A stretch of 64,000 bases of DNA from Streptantibioticus rubrisoli (GTDB lineage: Bacteria > Actinomycetota > Actinomycetes > Streptomycetales > Streptomycetaceae). The notes beneath the pieces were generated by a model. That model did not search any database. It had not been told where the DNA came from and saw only the letters and a program-made list of their open reading frames with translations. The position numbers and the translations under genes were made by a program. Location of the stretch: assembly GCF_024436055.1 (NCBI RefSeq), contig NZ_JANFNH010000039.1:1-64000 (forward strand), written 5' to 3'. This document shows positions 59,174 to 64,000 of this stretch, one piece after another; position 1 is the stretch's first letter, and each line of letters begins with the position of its first letter.

Positions 59174-60594
59174 CGGGGCCCTCCCGTACTGTCCGGACCG
59201 CCCGGCCGCTTCGCGACCACATGGACGGAGAGCTTCTGGCCGCCCTGGAAGATGTTGACGCGCGGCTGGAGGCTGGCCTTGGAGCCGAGGAAGGCGACCT
59301 GGCCACGCAGCACGTAGGTGTCGAGGCTGACCGGCATCGCGACCACCTTGATCGGCTCTCCGCCAGGCACGTCCGCGCTGAGCACCGGATAGGCGGCCGG
59401 GGCCACATAGCGCTGCACCACGCCCGCCTCCTTGACGGCCCGGCCGACGGCCTCGGCCCACTGGCTCCGGCTGACCGCGCCGCCGATGGTGACACCGTCC
59501 CCACGGATGTCGTACGGCTGCTTCAACACGTAGTCGTGCTGGTGCTCCAAGAGCCGCTCAGGCAGCCCGCCGCCCGACTCCACCCGTCTGCTCCACGGCA
59601 GCAGACCGGCGACGAGCGCGCGTTCCTGCGCGGTGAACAGCGATGCGAACCGTGGCTCTTGCACCATGGCGAGGGTCAACTTGCTCTCGGCGACGCACCG
59701 GACCAGGAAGGAGTTGAGGTGGAACAGGTCGCTGTCGCGCAGCACCTCCCGCCAACGGCCCGTCAGCGTCGGGTCGCTGTGGGCCAGCCGCTGCCACGCG
59801 ACGGTGTTGACCTTGTTCCAGCAGGCGTCGATCGCCCGCCCGCCCACCCGGGCGCGCCCCGCGCGGACCGTGATCTCCCGGGGGTCCGCGACGAAGGCGT
59901 CGACCCCCAACGCCCGGAAGGCGGCGGCCATCTCCAGGCTCTCGCGGTTCCCCGCACCGCGCGGCTGGAGCACAACCAGCGACAGGTCGCGGTGTTGGCG
60001 GCGGGCTTCGGCGAGGCCCGGCCCCACCGCGTCGAGCAGCGCGGCTTCGTACGGTACGGTTCCCGCGGCGTGCGGTGGCACGGGAACGGCCGCCGCGTCG
60101 AGGACGTACCGGACGACGGTGTGGACGCGCGGCGTGAACAGCGTCCCGGCCGGGGCGTCCGCGTTGTTCTCCAGCACCCGCAGGCGTTCGCCGTCCCTTT
60201 CCAGATAGCCGTCCAGGCGGCAGACACCGATCCTGGTGGCACGGTCCCGCCCCCGGCCCGCGGCCTCCGCCTCGATCAACTCGGTCGCGGTCGGCGGCAG
60301 GCCGTACCAGGCACGCACCTCTGCCTCCGCCAGGTACAGTGCGGCGACCTTCTCCAACAGCCTTACGTAGGCTTCCAGTTGACGTCCGACGAGGGTCACC
60401 GCGGACTCCCGCAGGAAGAGCGGAAGCGGTGAGAGGGGATAGTCGCGGTTGCGGAAGACCGGCGCGGCCGCCTGGGCGCGCTCGATGGCCCGGGGCAGCC
60501 GGGGACCGGCGGCGGCCAGGCGGGCGGCGGTCTCCAGCGCGGTGCCCCAGTCGATCAGACGGGGCTGGCTGAAGCCGTCAGGCTGGTCCGGCAC
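59170..60594 (-). CDS. Circularly permuted ATP-grasp protein
   Basis: A 474-residue protein of the circularly permuted ATP-grasp (glutathionylspermidine-synthase-like) type: YLERDGERLRVLENNADAPAGT, SLVVLQPRGAGNRESLEM, the nucleotide-binding strand ERLLEHQHDYVLKQPYDIRG with GDGVTIGG, and YVLRGQVAFLGSKASLQ. ATP-grasp enzymes join a carboxylate to an amine through an acyl phosphate. GTG at 60594 is chosen for its GGAGG 6 nt upstream, overlapping the aminotransferase stop; a longer frame from 60630 lacks support. It is the best candidate for forming an amide bond outside the NRPS. Confidence 0.8.
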   Translation of the reverse strand: MPDQPDGFSQPRLIDWGTALETAARLAAAGPRLPRAIERAQAAAPVFRNRDYPLSPLPLFLRESAVTLVGRQLEAYVRLLEKVAALYLAEAEVRAWYGLPPTATELIEAEAAGRGRDRATRIGVCRLDGYLERDGERLRVLENNADAPAGTLFTPRVHTVVRYVLDAAAVPVPPHAAGTVPYEAALLDAVGPGLAEARRQHRDLSLVVLQPRGAGNRESLEMAAAFRALGVDAFVADPREITVRAGRARVGGRAIDACWNKVNTVAWQRLAHSDPTLTGRWREVLRDSDLFHLNSFLVRCVAESKLTLAMVQEPRFASLFTAQERALVAGLLPWSRRVESGGGLPERLLEHQHDYVLKQPYDIRGDGVTIGGAVSRSQWAEAVGRAVKEAGVVQRYVAPAAYPVLSADVPGGEPIKVVAMPVSLDTYVLRGQVAFLGSKASLQPRVNIFQGGQKLSVHVVAKRPGGPDSTGGPR

Positions 60595-61519
60595 CGGCCA
60601 CCTCCGCCCGGGCGCCGTGCCCCTGAGCATCCCTTGCCCGCTCGCGCACGTCCAGGAAGTACTGGGCGATCAGCTCGCGGGTGAGGGGTCCCGGCGCGGG
60701 TCCGGGACCGCGGCACTCGTGGTGGTCGAAGGACCGCACGGGCGCGAACTCCAGCCCCGTCCCGCACAAGAACGCCTCGTCCGCGGTATGGGCGTCCGCG
60801 CGGGTGAGTGCCGTCTCGCAGACCGGGATGCCACGGGCGCGGGCCGTGCGCAGCACCCAGGCGCGGGTGATGCCGGGCAGCACGTCCTCATCGAGCGCCG
60901 GGGTCTTGAGTACACCGTCCCGCACCAGGAAGAGCGCGGCCGTCGGCGCCTCCGCGAGACGCCCATGACGGTTGGTCAGTACACAGCCGTCGAACCCCGC
61001 CTCCCGCGCCTCCTGCCAGGCGAGCCTGGGTCCCGCGTAGTTGGCGACGTTCTTGGCGGCCGGTGGGTGGACCGCGCCGGAACCGCGCTGCCAGTCACTG
61101 ACGCACAGTTCCATGGCGCGGCCCTCCGCCAGCCACCGCTTGCGGCCCATCGGCGTGACGGTCACGGTGAGTTCGGGTACGGCGGCGTCGCCGAGCTGGC
61201 CCGCGTTGAACGGCGTGGCCGCCACGCGGGTGTAGGCGTCCTCCCGTACGTCGTTCCGCTCGACCAGTTCGTCGATCACCGTGGCCAGCCGGGACAGTCC
61301 GGGGTCCGGAAAGCGCATGGCGCGCAGCGAGGCGGCCATGCGGTCCACGTGTTCCGACAGCGCGAAAGGGCGGGCGTGGCCGCCGCCGGCCGGGACGTAG
61401 AGCCGGATGCCCTCGAAGACCGACAGCCCGTAGCGCATCGCCAGGCTGCCGATCGGCACCGCCGCCTCGGCGGCGGTGACCCATCGGCCGCGGAAGTACA
61501 CCTGCGGATAGGCGGCCAC
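60578..61519 (-). CDS. Class IV PLP aminotransferase (branched-chain type)
   Basis: A 313-residue fold-type IV enzyme: VYFRGRWVTAAEAAVPIGSLAMRYGLSVFEGIRLY, Schiff-base Lys156 in HPPAAKNVANYAGP, EAPTAALFLVRDGVLKTPAL, DVLPGITRAWVL, and TADEAFLCGTGLEFAPVRSFD. It resembles branched-chain aminotransferases and 4-amino-4-deoxychorismate lyases; the SVFEGIRLY signature favours the former. GTG at 61519 abuts the stop of the diiron-enzyme gene. A second aminotransferase in the cluster, perhaps aminating the oxo acid produced by the DRE-TIM aldolase. Confidence 0.9.
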   Translation of the reverse strand: MAAYPQVYFRGRWVTAAEAAVPIGSLAMRYGLSVFEGIRLYVPAGGGHARPFALSEHVDRMAASLRAMRFPDPGLSRLATVIDELVERNDVREDAYTRVAATPFNAGQLGDAAVPELTVTVTPMGRKRWLAEGRAMELCVSDWQRGSGAVHPPAAKNVANYAGPRLAWQEAREAGFDGCVLTNRHGRLAEAPTAALFLVRDGVLKTPALDEDVLPGITRAWVLRTARARGIPVCETALTRADAHTADEAFLCGTGLEFAPVRSFDHHECRGPGPAPGPLTRELIAQYFLDVRERARDAQGHGARAEVAGAGPA

Positions 61520-62287
61520 TCAGGCGGCCTCGGAGTACACGAAGACCGGTTCGGTGGGGTCGTACCCGGCACGCAGGATCGCGTCGAAGTGCTGGTGCCT
61601 GAGTTCGATCGCCCGGATCAGGCTCTCCCGGGCGTCCCGCTGCCGCTGCGGGGTGTCGCAGTAACGGATCAGCAACTCGCGCAGCGGTTCGGTGTGTTCG
61701 TCCTCCAGCTCACTGACGCCCTCCTGGTCGGAGTCGCTTGAGGCGTGGTGGACGAAGAACTCGTACCCCCACCGGGGCAGTTGGTAGACGTCCCGCATCA
61801 CGGCCATCATGCTGTGCCCGGCGTTGTTGGTGATCGGCGGCTGGCCCTCCATCAGCAGCAGTACGGAGGCGGCGCCGACGGTGAAGTGGACATTGGTGTT
61901 GTTGCACGCGTTCTTGTTGTGCTCGATGACCGCCACCGTCTCCGGGAAGAGCTGCGCTCCCGGCAGACTCGCCGGGTCGACACCCACGGCACGTCCGAAG
62001 TCCTCGAAGGTCTCCACGTGCCGCTTGGAGTGGGTCAATCCACCCGTCTCCTCCTCGTACGCGTTCTCTATGAACGACCGCCGCAGGTCGAGGTCGTCGG
62101 CGCGCATGCCGACCCCCATCAGGTTCCGGGTCCACCAGCTCTTGATGGGCCAGCGCTGGACGACGAAGGTCTGGAGCAGCCGCTGGGTCGCCTTGCCTTC
62201 GAGGATGGTCTGGTAGAGCGGGCTGGTCATCTTCTTCCGCTCCGCGATGATGCTCTCCAACTCGTCGACGAACGTGCTGCTGGACAT
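61520..62287 (-). CDS. Heme-oxygenase-like diiron oxidase/iron-containing redox protein
   Basis: A 255-residue helical-bundle protein of the iron-containing redox family (TenA/PqqC fold). Candidate metal ligands lie in SFIENAYEEETGGLTHSKRH (Glu, His) and FFVHHASSDSDQEGVSELEDEH (His, Asp, Glu), the pattern of diiron enzymes such as UndA, BesC and SznF that use O2 for C-C cleavage, desaturation or N-oxidation of amino or fatty acids. ATG at 62287 with GGAGGAGC upstream. Separated by 115 bp from the aldolase gene, so a second promoter is possible. The reaction here cannot be predicted but should be unusual. Confidence 0.85.
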   Translation of the reverse strand: MSSSTFVDELESIIAERKKMTSPLYQTILEGKATQRLLQTFVVQRWPIKSWWTRNLMGVGMRADDLDLRRSFIENAYEEETGGLTHSKRHVETFEDFGRAVGVDPASLPGAQLFPETVAVIEHNKNACNNTNVHFTVGAASVLLLMEGQPPITNNAGHSMMAVMRDVYQLPRWGYEFFVHHASSDSDQEGVSELEDEHTEPLRELLIRYCDTPQRQRDARESLIRAIELRHQHFDAILRAGYDPTEPVFVYSEAA

Positions 62288-62402
62288 GGGGCTCCTCCGC
62301 GCGTTAGGGAAACGGGTGGGAAGTGCTGTGCCGGGGCCGCCAGGACGGAGACGGCCGTGCGGGTGTGAAGGCGGTGACGTTGCTGGGGAGTTGAGTGGTC
62401 GG

Positions 62403-63350
62403 TCAGCGGGCGTCGTGCGTCGCGTTGTCGAGCATCGCGAGGACCTTTCCCGGTCCCTCGCTCCTGATCGACGCCAGGTTCTCCAGGTTGAGGTCGAGCA
62501 TGCCACTGACGATCGACTCGCACCGGGCGAGGGTTCCGTCGCCCTGCCATGGCGTCGGCAGTTCCGCCGCGGCGTCCGCGAGCGGGACGATCGAGAAGGT
62601 CCGATGGCCACGGGAGTTGAGGTACGCGGTGAGCAGTTCGAGGGCCAGGTTTCCGCCACCCTTGCCCATTCCGCATAGCGAGGCGTCGATGTAGCGGAAG
62701 CCGTGCTGCATGGCCACGAGGGAATTGGCGAATCCCATGCTTATGCCGTCATGGGAATGAAAGCCGAGGGCTGCGTCCACGGTTTCGCGAACGCTTCCGG
62801 CGATCCGGGCGACATCGTCGGGGAACATGCTGCCGTTCGAGTCGGCGAGGTAGAAAACATCCGCGGAAATCCTCTGAGCTGCCTCGGCCGAGCGTAAGAT
62901 CTCCGCCTCGGTCAGCTCGCTGACCCGGACCAGATTCACCGAGAACGCCATTCCGGCGCCGTGCACGGCTTCCGCGTACGAGGTCAGCTCCTTGACGGTA
63001 GTCGGTGCGGTCGGCATTCGGACCAGACGCACTCCTGCCCGCGCCAGCCGCGCCAGCGCCTCGGGGGTGACGTCCTTGGCGTGTGCCATGACCACGAGCC
63101 CGGTGGCGGCCCCGGCGGCTTCGCACAGCCGCTCCAGGTACCCGCTGGGGCAGGAGGCGGACGGGAGTTCAGCACCGTCCACCGCATGACGGTTCGGTCT
63201 GAAGTACCCGACTTCGACGTAGGGAACGCCTCCAGCGGCGCAGGCGCGGACTACTCGCTCGGCCCGCTCGGTGGTCCAGGAGTGTCCATTGACATATCCG
63301 CCGTCGCGCAGTGTGACATCGACGACAAGTACGCTTTCCCCCGGTGTCAT
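62403..63350 (-). CDS. DRE-TIM aldolase/condensing enzyme (4-hydroxy-2-oxovalerate-aldolase-like)
   Basis: A 315-residue metal-dependent TIM-barrel enzyme: VVDVTLRDGGYVNGHSW contains the T-L-R-D-G signature, YVEVGYFRPNRH, LVVMAHAKDVTPEALARLA, ADVFYLADSNGSMFPDD, LGFHSHDGISMGFANS with the metal-binding H-x-H, and SLCGMGKGGGNLALE. It condenses or cleaves 2-oxo acids. Similar enzymes open phosphonate and unusual amino-acid pathways. ATG at 63350 has AGGAG 4 nt upstream. One leucine is encoded by TTA (62895-62897 on the plus strand). First gene of the minus-strand arm. Confidence 0.88.
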   Translation of the reverse strand: MTPGESVLVVDVTLRDGGYVNGHSWTTERAERVVRACAAGGVPYVEVGYFRPNRHAVDGAELPSASCPSGYLERLCEAAGAATGLVVMAHAKDVTPEALARLARAGVRLVRMPTAPTTVKELTSYAEAVHGAGMAFSVNLVRVSELTEAEILRSAEAAQRISADVFYLADSNGSMFPDDVARIAGSVRETVDAALGFHSHDGISMGFANSLVAMQHGFRYIDASLCGMGKGGGNLALELLTAYLNSRGHRTFSIVPLADAAAELPTPWQGDGTLARCESIVSGMLDLNLENLASIRSEGPGKVLAMLDNATHDAR

Positions 63351-63855
63351 AACTCTCCTGAGAGGTCCGAATCTGGAGCTTCCGTGGGGTTGGGAGGTTG
63401 ATCGATGACGCACGTTGAGGGATCCGAAAGGGGAAAATGATCTGCGATCATCACTCAATTCGCTGAGTCAACGGTCTTGGCCAGTAACCGTAGTTCGATT
63501 CCCGCCGCAACGACAAGACGAAGCGATCACGATGACTAGATTGCGGTGGTAACGCTGAGTGCAAGATCGCCGTACGGCCACGCCACCTGGGATTCGGCGA
63601 CCGAAGGGTCCGGGTGCCGGATGGGCAGGCGGATAATCATGGCGTGAATGGACTGGACTATGCCAGGGGGATTGCCCGAATATGAGACGGCGCTTCTGTC
63701 GCCGAGGCGCCCACAAGTCCCTTACTAGGAAGCGCTGTTGAGGGTGTGGTTGGCACACCGCGTGTCGCCATCCAGTCACCGGCACGCGACGACGTACCGC
63801 CGGGCCGACGGCGCAGCGGCCAGGCGGCGTCGAACGTGCGCTGCCCGCGCGTCGG
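63351..63855. other. Right boundary gap of the cluster
   Basis: No gene is supported; frames here have poor codon use. It should contain the promoter for the minus-strand arm. A palindrome at 63437-63451 and a tRNA-like TTCGATTCC stretch near 63493 were noted but are not convincing as larger features. Confidence 0.5.
63437..63451. promoter_or_regulatory. Palindromic operator candidate upstream of the minus-strand arm
   Basis: ATGATC-TGC-GATCAT is a perfect inverted repeat with a 3-nt centre, 87 bp upstream of the aldolase ATG, in locally AT-rich DNA. It fits a dimeric regulator site for the minus-strand operon; the regulator is unknown. Confidence 0.35.
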
Positions 63856-64000
63856 TCAGATGAGGGTGATATCCGTGGCGATCGCCGCGGTGCCGCCGAC
63901 TCGGACCAGCAGGTCGGCGGCACCGGGGCGGGTGCTGGCGGCGATGGCGGCGGGTTCGCCGAGCGAGTCACTCATGTCGACGTCGAGCGCGGACAAGCCG
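63856..64000 (-). CDS. C-terminal end of a probable PhzF-like protein, cut by the window
   Basis: The minus-strand frame is open to the right window edge and ends at TGA 63856-63858. The 48 visible residues (GLSALDVDMSDSLGEP, AAIAASTRPGAADLLVRVGG, TAAIATDITLI) resemble the last strands of PhzF-type isomerases, with a polar turn followed by V-R-V-G-G. It may belong to the cluster or to its flank. Identification is tentative. Confidence 0.4.
   Translation of the reverse strand, partial: GLSALDVDMSDSLGEPAAIAASTRPGAADLLVRVGGTAAIATDITLI

Noticed and set aside
44460-63350. Reading the cluster as a phosphonate pathway
   Set aside because: No PEP mutase or phosphonopyruvate decarboxylase is present within the window, so similarity of single enzymes to phosphonate ones is not enough.
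63483-63520. tRNA-like TTCGATTCCCGCC stretch
   Set aside because: The 5-bp T stem does not pair beyond one base pair and no D or anticodon arm can be folded around it; at most a decayed att-site scar.
1-64000. CRISPR arrays, rRNA genes and intact insertion sequences
   Set aside because: I found no regularly spaced repeats, no rRNA-like segments and no transposase gene without frameshifts or deletions.

Overview
The window is high-GC actinobacterial DNA, almost certainly from Streptomyces or a close relative. Coding regions end nearly every codon in G or C, GTG and TTG starts are common, TTA leucine codons are rare and concentrated in specialised-metabolism genes, and the gene families (LanB/LanC lanthipeptide enzymes, SfnG/SsuD-type monooxygenases, UTRA-type GntR, B12 radical SAM plus NRPS) are typical of streptomycetes.

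Layout. (1) 1-9 kb: miscellaneous accessory genes (PAF-acetylhydrolase-like hydrolase, dienelactone-hydrolase-like protein, a luciferase-like oxidoreductase, a TetR regulator divergent from a TIM-barrel protein with a double-palindrome operator), broken up by decayed IS630- and IS701-family transposase genes. (2) 9.5-14.6 kb: a minimal class I lanthipeptide operon, lanA-lanB-lanC, with a 53-residue precursor carrying a very cysteine-rich core and no transporter, protease or immunity gene nearby. (3) 14.6-15.9 kb: scrambled remnants, including a GGDEF fragment. (4) 15.86-25.1 kb: a sulfur-scavenging operon that starts with a consensus-like promoter, a SAM-IV-type riboswitch and a small leader peptide, followed by an amino-acid ABC transporter, a GNAT acetyltransferase, a second leader peptide and four luciferase-like FMN monooxygenases. 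The gene set resembles the Bacillus S-alkylcysteine/S-succinocysteine salvage operon. (5) 25.5-31.7 kb: a LysR regulator divergent from a third leader peptide and an sfnG-ssuE-sfnB-ssuD operon for sulfone/sulfonate desulfurisation, then an Rrf2 regulator. (6) 32.0-38.9 kb, minus strand: a UTRA-type GntR gene, an AprB-like ferredoxin, a sulfonate-type ABC transporter and an AprA-like flavoprotein fused to HEAT repeats, tightly coupled. Regions 4 to 6 together form an organosulfur island of about 23 kb. (7) 39-44.4 kb: an orphan peptide-type binding lipoprotein, a secreted GH3 beta-glucosidase and gene fragments. (8) 44.4-63.4 kb: a specialised-metabolite cluster built of two converging operons that meet with an 11-bp gap. 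The plus-strand arm holds an AraC regulator, PhzF-like enzyme, DMT exporter, aminotransferase, DUF2000 protein, cobalamin radical SAM enzyme of PhpK type, type II thioesterase and a one-module NRPS (degenerate C, A, PCP). The minus-strand arm holds a DRE-TIM aldolase, a heme-oxygenase-like diiron protein, a class IV aminotransferase, a circularly permuted ATP-grasp protein, an enolase-superfamily enzyme, a RraA-fold protein, an M81/MlrC-like protein, a nitroreductase and a hot-dog thioesterase. Four genes of the cluster carry a TTA codon, pointing to bldA control.

How it works together. The sulfur island looks built to import oxidised or alkylated organosulfur compounds and release sulfite or cysteine when sulfur is scarce, under control of SAM sensing, cysteine-containing leader peptides and four regulator families. 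The 44-63 kb cluster probably makes a small modified amino acid or short peptide: one A domain loads one amino acid, the minus-strand arm builds an unusual precursor, the ATP-grasp enzyme forms an amide bond and the radical SAM enzyme methylates an unactivated carbon. I do not recognise the product, and this cluster is the best candidate for an undescribed system.
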